Source: an uncultured Veillonellaceae bacterium
Lineage (GTDB): Bacteria; Bacillota; Negativicutes; Veillonellales; Megasphaeraceae
Reading direction: 5' to 3'
NCBI GenBank assembly: GCA_900546795.1
Contig: UREG01000008.1
Location: forward strand, 1-37,014
DNA length: 37,014 nt
The position numbers were made by a program, and so were the translations under genes. Below, one piece after another: positions 15,352-23,608 of the stretch (the stretch's first letter is position 1; each line of letters begins with the position of its first letter). The notes under the pieces were generated by a model. It did no database searches. It worked only from the letters and a program-made list of their open reading frames with translations, and was not told the origin of the DNA.

Positions 15352-16166
15352 GATTTTTCTCCTCTCTGCCCCGATTTGAAGAACGAAAACAATTTATGCA
15401 CATGGCTTTCTTCTGCCGGTTCCTGACCGGTAAGCTTTCTCGCCAAGGCTTCCAGCTGTTTGGCAAGTTCCGTATCGGGAGCGGACGCCGTGATGGGCAG
15501 TCCTTTTTTTACGGCAATATTGCTGGTTTTAAAATCGTTCGGCAGGCTATGGTAAAACGGCCTCTGAATGATTTCTTCCACGTTCTCTATCGTAATTGCC
15601 GATTTGGATTGTTCCCGATTCAAAATCAGCCGGATCTTTTTTTCTTCCACGCCCAGCCGCTTCAGCTGTTCATAGGCCAGGGTGATATTTTTTATGGTCG
15701 GAACAAAATCGATGACGGAAACAAAAAAGATTTCTTCCGCCAATCGGAGCGCCGGCAGCAATTCTTCGGTAAATCCCACCGGCGTATCGACGAAAATATA
15801 GTCGTATTCTTTTTTGAGCTGCTCGAGCATCACCTGCACGGTCTTTTCCCGGATCGCCAGCGCCTGCGGTATCGTATCCGGCGCTGCCAGGACATCCGGC
15901 ATGCCGCTTCCGCTGAGCACATATTCGCTGATGTCTGCCCCGCCGTTTTCTAATTGTTCCTGATATTCAAACAAGGTTTTTCCCGGTTCTACTTTAATAA
16001 ACTTGCAGATATCGCCAAACTGCACGTCCAGATCTACGGCAATGGCCCGCATGCCCCACCGCTTGATGATATCTGCCAGATTGAGCGCCAGCGTGGTTCT
16101 GCCTACGCCGGAAGCGGAGCTGAACAAAAGGATCACGCTTCCCAGCGGTTTGTTGTATACAGCCAT
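15348..16166 (-). CDS. Second CpaE/TadZ-like MinD-family ATPase, without receiver domain
   Basis: A 272-residue MinD/ParA-fold protein lacking the N-terminal receiver-like domain of its neighbour. Its P-loop reads SSASGVGRTT: the signature Lys of deviant Walker A is replaced by Ala and the second Lys by Arg. It retains VDLDVQFGDI and IFVDTPVGF, where the Walker B-like Asp is followed by Thr-Pro. The C-terminal tail is polar (LFSFFKSGQRG) and might carry a membrane- or partner-binding element. RBS GGGAGGAATAAGC precedes the ATG, which lies 2 nt after the secretin stop, and it overlaps the 371-residue paralogue by 4 bp. Having both in tandem suggests a heterodimeric positioning ATPase; that is inference. 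Confidence 0.85.
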   Translation of the reverse strand: MAVYNKPLGSVILLFSSASGVGRTTLALNLADIIKRWGMRAIAVDLDVQFGDICKFIKVEPGKTLFEYQEQLENGGADISEYVLSGSGMPDVLAAPDTIPQALAIREKTVQVMLEQLKKEYDYIFVDTPVGFTEELLPALRLAEEIFFVSVIDFVPTIKNITLAYEQLKRLGVEEKKIRLILNREQSKSAITIENVEEIIQRPFYHSLPNDFKTSNIAVKKGLPITASAPDTELAKQLEALARKLTGQEPAEESHVHKLFSFFKSGQRGEKS

Positions 16167-16168
16167 GC

Positions 16169-17621
16169 TTATTCCTCCCGTTCCGCCGCAGCCCGGTTCA
16201 AATCAACGGCAACGGCTTCCGGCTCAATCTGCAGGCGGTTCTTTGCTTCTTTTTCCAGCGCTTCGGCAAAGTAATCCCGTTTTTTCCCGGCCGCGCTGCT
16301 TTCATTGATGGCAATGCGCACAGCCTTTGCTTTCGCTTTTTCCCGATTCATTTTTTCCCGGTATTCCTGCGCCGATACTTCCGGTTCCAGCTGCGTTTCT
16401 TCTTTAAACGCCTTCATCTCTTTCGACAGTTTCATTTCCGCCGGCTGATACGGCAGCACGCGCGGCGTTACCAGAATGATCAGTTCCGTCCGCTCTTTTC
16501 GGGTATTGCGGTGTTTTAAACAGTTCCCCAATGAGCGGCAAATCTCCCAATAGAGGGATTTTGGATACATATTTGCTCTCGTCGGAAGAGATCAGCCCGC
16601 CGATCAGCATCGTGTTGCCGGACGGCATCGTAATGACCGATTCGGCATGGCGGGTACGCAGCGCCGGTATGCTGATTCCGTTGCCGACTCCTACGGCATT
16701 GGCAGAATCGAGCGAAGACACTTCCGCCTGCACGGTATTTTTTATATTCATCTTGCTGTCCACGGTCGGTTCGATATTCAGCAGAATGCCGTAATCTTTC
16801 CATTCGACCTGGATCGTATTATCGTCGGTAGATACGGGCACGGGAATCTGGCCGCCGATCTGAATCCGCGCTTTTTCTCCGCTCATCGTCACGATATGCG
16901 GCGCCGACAGCAGGCGTGCTTTGCCGCTGGTTATCAGCGCGTTTACCGCAGCGCCGATGGGCGCATAGGTACCCATGCTGCCCCACTGGCCCGGCGCGTC
17001 CGGATTGATCACACCCTGCCCCAGGATAAAACTGCCGGCAGATCCGAGGACACTGTTGCCGTCGCTGTCCGTCGATAAGACGCCCAGATCCACGCCCAGA
17101 TCTTTTTTGCCGCTCTCGCTGATCTCCAGCACCCGCACTTCGATATCAATATTTTTAGGTTCCGTCATTTCCAGCATGTTGGATACTTTCCCGCTGTACG
17201 CGCTGGCAATCTGCACAGCTCGCTGCATTTGGCTCTGGTCTTCGACCTGCCCTTCAAGCAAAACGGTTTCTCCAATAATGGCAACCCGAACTCCGGGATA
17301 CCCGATCGCCCGGTATATGATATCGGCTGTGCCGGTATCTCTGTCGGCTACGGTAATCAGATACGAATGCATCGTTCCCGCACCGTCCCAGGCATACAGC
17401 GTCGTAGATCCTTTTTTCTTTCCGATCACCAGCACGTCTTCGTCCGAAAGGACGGCCACATCGGCAATTTCCGGGTTGGCTACCGCTACTTTTGACGGCG
17501 CAGCAATAGGAAGGGTCTGCGACTGATTGACGTCGATCGTCAGCGCCGCCGCTCCGTACACAACCGGGCATACGGCCGTCATAACCGCTGCGCTTATCCA
17601 TATGCGTTGTTTTTTATCCAT
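16169..17621 (-). pseudogene. RcpA/CpaC outer-membrane secretin of the Tad system, broken by a one-base frameshift
   Basis: The 5' frame (17621 to about 16518) encodes 368 residues. They comprise a signal peptide, the pilus-assembly N-domain (PIAAPSKVAVANPEIADVAV, then DEDVLVIGKKKGSTTLYAWD), a BON/N1-like region, and the secretin core up to KIPLLGDLPLIGELF. The frame then runs into unrelated sequence. The expected secretin ending (RKERTELIILVTPRVLPYQ) is present in the +1 frame from about 16513 to the stop at 16169. Removing one A from the AAAA run at 16514-16517 (minus strand) joins them into a normal 483-residue protein. The gate would be lost if the shift is real, disabling the pilus; an assembly error is equally possible. 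RBS AGGAGGAGCGGCG is intact. Confidence 0.9.
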
Positions 17622-17632
17622 CGCCGCTCCTC

Positions 17633-18484
17633 CTATTCCACGCTTTTTTTCGTACCGCGGTACACAATAATCCCTTTAGGCGCTTCCGGCTCCTGTACCG
17701 ATATCGGAGCCGCTGCGGCAGGCTCTGTCCGGCGCGGCGCGATGCCTGCGCTGCCAAGTCCTGTTTTCATCGCTTCCGGAAACGCCGTATATCCAATCAC
17801 TTCCGCCGCTCTTATTGAAGGCAAAAAGGGCTGCGCTGTACCGTCAAGCGGCCGGAGCGCCAGCATGATATTTCCTTTTGCCAAACTAAGGCTCTGAGCT
17901 TCCTTTAAGGTTACCGCCAGCGTTACCGATGAGGGCGCTTCCTCATACGCCTCCCCGGCCTGATCCGCGGTAATATTTTTATCCGTATTTACGGCCAATA
18001 CTTCTATATCCTGCAAGATGGTGCGGCTCGTCGCATTGCCGCCGTTTCCCATGACCGCCAGCACATCGACCCGATCGCCGGGACGGACAAAGCCGGAAAC
18101 AGCGCCTACCGCATCAATCGGTACCGCAACGGCCCGCTTGTCTTTTGCCAGCGCCGCAGTAATGCCGGAACCGCCGGCAGCGGCAACCCGTCTGCGGGGA
18201 ATCTGTTCCCCTTCCATAATGGGCGCCAACGCCGTCGCGCCGATCAATTCTTCGCTGTTCATCGCGCCGGCAATTACATATTCAGCCGGCACGGAAACTT
18301 TTTTTACCATATCCGCCTGAATCACCGTGTGTCCCGGAATATCCCTGGCCGCTACATAGACCTCGTTTTTATGCACTTCTTTATTTCCCGCTTCTCCCGT
18401 ATATAAGACAAGCAGCACTGCAGTCAGCACGCCAAATCCCAGCGCTGCCAGCAGCACGTACTTTGGAGACAACCGTTTTTTCAT
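17633..18484 (-). CDS. cpaB: CpaB/RcpC Flp pilus assembly protein
   Basis: A 283-residue protein. One N-terminal membrane helix (about residues 9-27) is followed by a SAF domain (VYVAARDIPGHTVIQADMV, then ...GATALAPIMEGEQI) typical of CpaB/RcpC. The RcpC region contains VPIDAVGAVSGFVRPGDRVDV and SLAKGNIMLALRP. The C-terminal tail is Ala/Pro-rich. In other systems RcpC acts in the periplasm with the secretin. It is the first gene of the main Tad transcript, with the secretin 11 nt downstream. The RBS (GGGGAAGTCAGGA) is moderate. A divergent promoter region of about 70 bp separates it from the prepilin peptidase gene. Confidence 0.9.
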   Translation of the reverse strand: MKKRLSPKYVLLAALGFGVLTAVLLVLYTGEAGNKEVHKNEVYVAARDIPGHTVIQADMVKKVSVPAEYVIAGAMNSEELIGATALAPIMEGEQIPRRRVAAAGGSGITAALAKDKRAVAVPIDAVGAVSGFVRPGDRVDVLAVMGNGGNATSRTILQDIEVLAVNTDKNITADQAGEAYEEAPSSVTLAVTLKEAQSLSLAKGNIMLALRPLDGTAQPFLPSIRAAEVIGYTAFPEAMKTGLGSAGIAPRRTEPAAAAPISVQEPEAPKGIIVYRGTKKSVE

Positions 18485-18517
18485 TCCTGACTTCCCCGCC
18501 CCTTCATCTTCCTATGC

Positions 18518-18523
18518 TATAAT
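18518..18523 (+). promoter_or_regulatory. Extended -10 promoter for the prepilin peptidase gene
   Basis: TGCTATAAT on the plus strand is a perfect extended -10, 34 bp upstream of the start. The intergenic region is only 73 bp, so the divergent cpaB promoter must overlap it; minus-strand TTATTATAG is a candidate for that -10. Confidence 0.6.
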
Positions 18524-18557
18524 AAATCCAATCTAGTTACAGAAAGGAACCTGCCGT

Positions 18558-19184
18558 ATGCCGATACCCGTCTGCCTGTTTTTATTCTTGTCCGCTTACC
18601 CTGCCGGACTGGCGCTGCAAAATCTGATCACCGCGCTGTACCGGCGTTATCCTACGCTTCTTCGCACGGAGCCGGCGCCCTGCTCTTTGCGGCGCGCCGT
18701 CTGTTTGGGCCTGCCCGCCCTGCTGCTGGGCCTATTAGCTGCGCCTGCACCTTTTTCTTATCCGCTCTGGCTCCTGACCTGGCTCTTATATCTTGTCCTG
18801 CTCCTTATTACCGTCACCGACATAGAGCAGCACCTCATCTTTGACTACAGCCTGGCAGCCGGTGCAGCGCTGGCGTTTCCCTACCTTCTGCTGACCGGCG
18901 CTGATCTGGTGAGCCGCCTCTATTGGGGCCTCGGCGCGGGAGCGGTGCTTTTTCTCTTTTCTATGCTTACCCGCGGCAGCATCGGCGGCGGCGACATCAA
19001 GCTCCTGGCGTTTCTCGGCTGGTGGCTCGGAACCGGCGTGCTCTTTGTCTTTTGCGCCGGCACCGTCTTTGGCGCCATCGCCGCAGCCTATTTTATTTTA
19101 ACCCGCAAAAAAGACCGCAGCGCTCCTATGGCTTACGGTCCTTACTTTACCATTAGCGTATTGATACTGCACGTACTTACTTAG
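18558..19184 (+). CDS. Type IV prepilin peptidase (A24 family, CpaA/TadV)
   Basis: A 208-residue integral membrane aspartyl protease with about six hydrophobic helices. The two catalytic Asp motifs of the A24 family are present: TDIEQHLIFDY near residue 88 and GGGDIKLLAFLG near residue 145. It has the N-terminal hydrophobic segment but lacks the tetra-Cys cytosolic methyltransferase domain of PilD, as is usual for Tad-type enzymes. It should process the two Flp prepilins and the TadE-like protein, all of which carry G|Q..xE sites. AGAAAGGAACC precedes the start. Divergent from the Tad operon, it overlaps by 8 bp the 3' end of the convergent TadG-like gene. Confidence 0.93.
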   Translation: MPIPVCLFLFLSAYPAGLALQNLITALYRRYPTLLRTEPAPCSLRRAVCLGLPALLLGLLAAPAPFSYPLWLLTWLLYLVLLLITVTDIEQHLIFDYSLAAGAALAFPYLLLTGADLVSRLYWGLGAGAVLFLFSMLTRGSIGGGDIKLLAFLGWWLGTGVLFVFCAGTVFGAIAAAYFILTRKKDRSAPMAYGPYFTISVLILHVLT

Positions 19185-19614
19185 CTCCATACCGAGCGAT
19201 TAATCTGGGCTGCCCGCTGCTGTCGAGTGCTGCCGCAGCGGCGGCTTCCAGCTCTGTCTGTTCACCGCGGTGTTCCCAGGCACCCCTTGCCGCCTGTATA
19301 AAAAACGACCGGCTTTTTGCTTTGCCGGCAGCTACCCATACGCCCGCAGACGCATCATACTGGATCCGGCAGGAAGCATCTTCCTGCAAAAACGGCGATG
19401 CCTTTCGGTTGGTTTCAAAGATTTCTTTTCCCGCTGCCTGTCCGCGCTTAGCCGCCGCCAATGCGCTGCTGTCCAGCGCGTTCTGCAGCGCCGTATACTG
19501 GACATATACCACGGCGATATCCACCACAAATGCCATAAGGGGCAGCAGCATACACAACGCAATCGGAGCCGCCGCTAAATAACTTCCCCGCTGGCTTCCT
19601 ATCCGAATCTTCAT
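19177..19614 (-). CDS. TadG-like pilus-associated membrane protein
   Basis: A 145-residue protein with a short basic N-terminus (KIRIGSQRGSYL). One membrane helix APIALCMLLPLMAFVVDIAVVYVQ is followed by ALQNALDSSALAAAK. This N-terminal pattern (AVDIxxVYxxxxxLQxALDxAALAAA) is the Tad/TadG signature for pilus-associated proteins of Tad loci. The remaining extracytoplasmic part is short compared with full TadG (which often has a von Willebrand domain), so this is a minimal version. The RBS AAGGTAGG is acceptable. It is transcribed alone on the minus strand, converging on the prepilin peptidase gene. No G|x4E processing site is evident. Confidence 0.75.
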   Translation of the reverse strand: MKIRIGSQRGSYLAAAPIALCMLLPLMAFVVDIAVVYVQYTALQNALDSSALAAAKRGQAAGKEIFETNRKASPFLQEDASCRIQYDASAGVWVAAGKAKSRSFFIQAARGAWEHRGEQTELEAAAAAALDSSGQPRLIARYGAK

Positions 19615-20056
19615 ATAGCCTACCTTCTACATAAACATACTGTCATTTTTTATTTTCCATGCCGAACCTAATGGTTAATATATAAAATTTTTGTATATTT
19701 ACTGAATAGTTTTTGCCTCTTGTTATTTTTCACATGCTCTATTCTATCATTTTATGCCTTAGCCTTTCAACATCTTAAAAATTTTTTCTTATAATAATTT
19801 ATACACTTTTTTATATTTGCATAACATGTTGTTATTTGATAATATTACATATAAAGTATTATGACTTAGTATATGTCTTTTCCGATGAAAAGTATTGATT
19901 TTCTATCCATTTCTGCATATAATTTTCGTGAATTCCGCACAAAAAGGGTATGTTTTGATGACCATACCCTTTTGTACTGTTCGGCGCTGCAAAGCGATAA
20001 CAACAAATGGATCACCGACAACATTCATCGCCATCAACCGTTAGAAAGGAACAAGT
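19615..20056. other. AT-rich intergenic region between the Tad locus and the GGDEF/EAL gene
   Basis: A 442-bp gap. It holds the TadG-like gene's upstream region (minus), the promoter and palindrome at 19817-19845, and a hairpin of AAAAGGGTATG and CATACCCTTTT (19942-19973, 10-nt loop). The RBS AGAAAGGAAC lies at the right end. The hairpin lacks a U-run after the stem, so it is more likely a leader structure than a terminator. I looked for the cyclic-di-GMP riboswitch consensus and did not see it. A weak open frame from 19873 has no coding character. Confidence 0.6.
19817..19845 (+). promoter_or_regulatory. Promoter with internal palindrome for the GGDEF/EAL gene
   Basis: TTGCAT (19817-19822), 17-bp spacer, TAATAT (19840-19845). 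Between and overlapping them, ATAACA-TGT-TGTTAT (19821-19835) is a perfect 6-bp inverted repeat, a plausible operator for a dimeric repressor. The transcript would have a leader of about 200 nt. Confidence 0.5.
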
Positions 20057-22306
20057 ATGACAGAGAAGTTCTTATACAAAAAGATCTCTCGTATGACAGT
20101 GGGTATTGTCCTGACCAGTATTGGAATCCTCATCGGCGGAGGCCTCATCAGCCATTCGTTGGAAGATGCTCAGGTCAAGTCCGTGAAAAACCAAATGCAT
20201 ACGGAAGTGTACAACTACAATCTGCGGATCCAGCATCGGATCGACAAAGATTTTGAGACGCTCAACAGCATGGCGGCGTTTATCGAACCGGAACAGCTGG
20301 AAAATCCGCAGGAGTTTTTAAAAGCGCTGAAACAGACGTCTGCCATCAACGGCTTCATTCGTATGGGCTATTATAAAACCAACGGGAAAAGTATTCGGAT
20401 CGACGCAGCCAACAGCCAGGAAAACACACCGCTTACGGAGCTGCAGCTTCCGCTTCGGGAAGTAATTTCCGCGGCAATGCAGGGTCATCAAACCGTATCG
20501 ACCATTTATTACGACGAAGAGCTGAAAATGTCGGCCATATCTCTGGGCGTCCCTATTTACCGCAATAATTTGCTAGTCGGCGTCCTGACCGCCACCAACA
20601 GTATCCTGCCGTTAAAATCCATCGTCGATTCCACGACGTATACCGAATCGCCCAAATTTATCCACGTCATAGATAAAGAAGGCCATTTCCTTGTGCAGGG
20701 ACAAAAAACAGTCGGCGAAGATCATAACCGCCAAAGTTTTTATACCGATATTTTATCCGATCAGGAGATACAGGCAGTGCGCAGCGCGCTGAGAAGCGGC
20801 CAGGAAGAGTTCATCATCTATAAATATCACGGCAAAGATTACGCGATGCTCATTCAGCCGCTGCCCTACCACGACTGGTACATCGTCTTTATGGACGCCG
20901 TAGACCGCAATACGAGCCCGATCCTTCAGATGCTCAGCCTGACGCGGTATATTGCGATCGCCATCGTCATGCTGGGTTCCTTCCTATTGTTTTACGGCTT
21001 TATCATCTTCCGCCGCAATCATGAACTGCTGTATCAGATCGCTTATATGGACGAGGTAACAGGGATTTATAATGATAAGTATTTCAAAAATTCCGCAGCG
21101 GCCAAATTGAAAAAATCTAGCGATTACGCCATCATTGTCATCAATATCCGGCACTTCAATCTTTTAAATGATTTATTAGGACACAGCAAATCAAACGACC
21201 TGCTCCATTACATCGGTTCGGTGTTTAAATCCCAGGTTCATGAAGACGAACTGTACTGCCATGAAAAAGCGGATCAGTTCTTACTGCTTTTAAAAGAAAC
21301 GGACCGGACCAAAATCCAGCAGCGGTATCAGGACATATGCCGGGAGATCGAGAAATTCATGGATATCCAGCATGTCGATTCTCCGCTCCAGCTCTATGCC
21401 GGCGCGGTATCCTGCCAGTCCAGGAAAAATACGCCGCTTGACGAACTGCTATCTCAGGCTTACTTTGCTTTGAAAAAAGCCAAACTCTATTCCAAGTCCT
21501 TTATGTTTTATGACGGCAGCCTGCATAAGCGGCTGCAGCACAAAGTATCTCTGGAAAGCCAGATGCGCCTTGCGATGGAACGGAAAGAATTCAAGCTGTA
21601 TTTACAGCCGAAATTCAGCGTCGCCGGCAAAGAGCTGGCTTGCGCCGAAGCGCTGGTTCGCTGGCAGCAGCCGGACGGCACGATACTGTATCCGAATGAA
21701 TTTATTCCGCTTTTTGAAGAAAACGGCTTTTGTGTAGATCTCGATTTTTATATGCTCGACCAGGTCTGCCGCAAGCTGCGCAGCTGGATCGACGCCGGCA
21801 AAACGCCGATTCCCATTTCTGTGAATCAGTCCCGCCTTACCTTATGCCAGCCGGACTATGTAGAACGGCTGCTGGAGATCACGGGCAAATGGCGGATCGA
21901 CCATGCCCTCATCAATCTGGAAATGCTCGAAAGCACGATGATTGAAAACGTCTCCCTCTATTCCCAGCTGCTCACTACGCTTCGCCAGCACGGTTTCTTT
22001 ATCTCCATGGACGATTTCGGCAGCGCGTATTCGTCCCTCAATATTCTGGGCAGCCTGCCGGTAGACGAAGTCAAACTGGATAAAGACTTTTTGATCATGA
22101 GCCGGGAAAACCGAGAACGGCAGTCTATCATCATGGAAATTATTATTGATTTGAGCAAAAAATTACATATTAAAACCGTCGTTGAAGGCGTAGAAACAGA
22201 AGATGATTTGAAACTCATTACCGACCTTCACGCCGATTACGGTCAGGGCTATTATTACAGCCACCCCATTGCCGCCGAAGAATTTGATAAAAAATACATG
22301 CAGTAA
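20057..22306 (+). CDS. Membrane-bound cyclic-di-GMP protein: sensor domain, degenerate GGDEF, EAL phosphodiesterase
   Basis: 749 residues. Membrane helices at about 13-32 and 295-318 bracket a roughly 260-residue extracytoplasmic sensor domain that looks like a dCache fold (IDAANSQ..., then VIDKEGHFLVQG; weak recognition). The GGDEF domain (about 330-480) keeps the fold (AYMDEVTGIYND, INIRHFNLLND) but its signature loop reads EKADQF instead of GGDEF, so synthesis activity is unlikely. The EAL domain (about 500-745) keeps EALVRW, the Asn of PISVNQ, LEMLES, DDFGSAYSS, KLDKDF, VVEGVET and GQGYY. The metal- and base-binding residues appear present, so it probably degrades c-di-GMP. Its position beside a pilus locus suggests control of surface attachment, which is inference. 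Confidence 0.92.
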   Translation: MTEKFLYKKISRMTVGIVLTSIGILIGGGLISHSLEDAQVKSVKNQMHTEVYNYNLRIQHRIDKDFETLNSMAAFIEPEQLENPQEFLKALKQTSAINGFIRMGYYKTNGKSIRIDAANSQENTPLTELQLPLREVISAAMQGHQTVSTIYYDEELKMSAISLGVPIYRNNLLVGVLTATNSILPLKSIVDSTTYTESPKFIHVIDKEGHFLVQGQKTVGEDHNRQSFYTDILSDQEIQAVRSALRSGQEEFIIYKYHGKDYAMLIQPLPYHDWYIVFMDAVDRNTSPILQMLSLTRYIAIAIVMLGSFLLFYGFIIFRRNHELLYQIAYMDEVTGIYNDKYFKNSAAAKLKKSSDYAIIVINIRHFNLLNDLLGHSKSNDLLHYIGSVFKSQVHEDELYCHEKADQFLLLLKETDRTKIQQRYQDICREIEKFMDIQHVDSPLQLYAGAVSCQSRKNTPLDELLSQAYFALKKAKLYSKSFMFYDGSLHKRLQHKVSLESQMRLAMERKEFKLYLQPKFSVAGKELACAEALVRWQQPDGTILYPNEFIPLFEENGFCVDLDFYMLDQVCRKLRSWIDAGKTPIPISVNQSRLTLCQPDYVERLLEITGKWRIDHALINLEMLESTMIENVSLYSQLLTTLRQHGFFISMDDFGSAYSSLNILGSLPVDEVKLDKDFLIMSRENRERQSIIMEIIIDLSKKLHIKTVVEGVETEDDLKLITDLHADYGQGYYYSHPIAAEEFDKKYMQ

Positions 22307-22316
22307 GGCGGTATGC

Positions 22317-22366
22317 ACCCCCTCTTTCCGAGCGCTTCATTGCCCGGAAGGAAGGGGTATTTTATT
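22317..22366 (+). terminator. Intrinsic terminator after the GGDEF/EAL gene
   Basis: ACCCCCTCTTTCCG pairs imperfectly with CGGAAGGAAGGGGT around a 14-nt loop, followed by ATTTTATTTTA on the plus strand. It lies between the convergent EAL and argD genes and may also stop the arg operon, although the minus-strand side lacks an adjacent U-run. Confidence 0.75.
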
Positions 22367-23591
22367 TTACAGACATTCTTTCCGCTTCTTTTGCGATCAC
22401 AGCCTTTATTGTTTCCGCCGCTTCTCTCAGCACGTCCCACTCTATGACAAGAGGCGGCAAGAGCCGTATCTTATTTTTTGCCGACAGCACCACCACGCCG
22501 GCTTCCAGGCAGGCGGCAATGCAGTCTTTCGGCGGCGCTTCGGTTTCAATCCCGATCATCAGCCCCATTCCGGCTACGCTTTTAACACCGGGGCAGTCGG
22601 CAAACGTCTCTTTAAGATATTCGCCTTTGGCTTTTACTTCTGCCAGCAGCTCGTCTGTCAGCCGGTCCACAATCGATATGGCAGCGGCGGCACAGATCGG
22701 ATTGCCGCCAAAAGTCGAGCCATGATCTCCCGGCTGAAATACCGCTTCCGTTTTTTCATTAAACAGCGTCGCGCCGATCGGCAGACCGCCGCCCAGACCT
22801 TTTGCCGTCGATACGATATCCGGCGCGATGCCGAATTGTTCCCAGGCAAAGAACGTGCCTGTCCGGCCATTTCCCGTCTGCACTTCATCGACAATCAGCA
22901 GCAGGTCATGCGCCTTGGCATACGCCGCCGCTTTCTGTACAAATTCCGGACAAAGGGGCAGGACTCCGCCTTCGCCCTGTATCATTTCCAGCATGACGGC
23001 GCATACCCGGTCATTGGCTGCCGCCTGATAAAACGCCTCTATGTCATTGGCCGGCGTATGAATAAACCCTTCGGTAAAAGGGCCGAAATGCTGGTGGAAC
23101 ACCGCCTGCCCGGTCGCGCTCAGCGTCGTGATCGTCCGGCCATGAAAGCTGTTTTCCAGCGTCAAGATCACGTTCCGCCCTTCGCCGTACCGATCGCTGC
23201 TGTATTTTCTCGCGCCTTTGATGGCGCACTCGTTGGCTTCTGCGCCGGAATTGGAAAAAAATACTTTTTTCATGCCCGTTTTTTCACATAATTTTTTTGC
23301 CAGTATCGCCTGCGGCTGGGTGTAGTACAGGTTGGACACATGGCTGAGCTGCGCTGCCTGCTTGGTTACCGCGTCCAGCCAGACGCTGTCCTGAAATCCA
23401 AACGCCGTCACGCCGATGCCCGATCCCAGATCTATATATTTCTTTCCTTTCTGGTCGTATAAAAACGTCCCTTCTCCTTTTACGAAACACACGTCCTGCC
23501 GGCCGTAGGTATGCGCGATATAGCGCTGGTCCATCTCTTTATACGACGGCGTATCGATCACCGTATACAGCGGCTCATTTATTTCTGTCAT
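22362..23591 (-). CDS. argD: Acetylornithine aminotransferase ArgD
   Basis: A 409-residue class III PLP-dependent aminotransferase converting N-acetylglutamate semialdehyde to N-acetylornithine with glutamate as donor. Family motifs are FFSNSGAEANECAIKGAR (near residue 113), LIVDEVQTGNGRTG (near residue 235) and STAKGLGGGLPIGA (near residue 262) with the Schiff-base Lys. STFGGNPICAAAA follows. Start ATG at 23591 lies 17 nt after the argB stop, with GAGGGGGATAAGAAC upstream. It is the last gene of argF-argC-argB-argD. Ornithine aminotransferases share the fold, but context decides for ArgD; it may also serve in lysine synthesis. Confidence 0.94.
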   Translation of the reverse strand: MTEINEPLYTVIDTPSYKEMDQRYIAHTYGRQDVCFVKGEGTFLYDQKGKKYIDLGSGIGVTAFGFQDSVWLDAVTKQAAQLSHVSNLYYTQPQAILAKKLCEKTGMKKVFFSNSGAEANECAIKGARKYSSDRYGEGRNVILTLENSFHGRTITTLSATGQAVFHQHFGPFTEGFIHTPANDIEAFYQAAANDRVCAVMLEMIQGEGGVLPLCPEFVQKAAAYAKAHDLLLIVDEVQTGNGRTGTFFAWEQFGIAPDIVSTAKGLGGGLPIGATLFNEKTEAVFQPGDHGSTFGGNPICAAAAISIVDRLTDELLAEVKAKGEYLKETFADCPGVKSVAGMGLMIGIETEAPPKDCIAACLEAGVVVLSAKNKIRLLPPLVIEWDVLREAAETIKAVIAKEAERMSVK

Positions 23592-23608
23592 GTTCTTATC
23601 CCCCTCTT

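Noticed and set aside
16510..16525. Programmed -1 frameshift site (TTTAAAAC) in the secretin gene
   Set aside because: The heptamer is not in the X-XXY-YYZ phase relative to the upstream frame, and the needed shift is +1.
19900..20056. Cyclic-di-GMP riboswitch in the GGDEF/EAL leader
   Set aside because: The GEMM consensus blocks are not present; only a simple hairpin without the conserved core is visible.
19873..20256. 127-codon plus-strand open frame before the GGDEF/EAL gene
   Set aside because: It overlaps the start of the EAL gene by 200 bp in another frame, has no RBS, and its composition changes where it enters the real gene.
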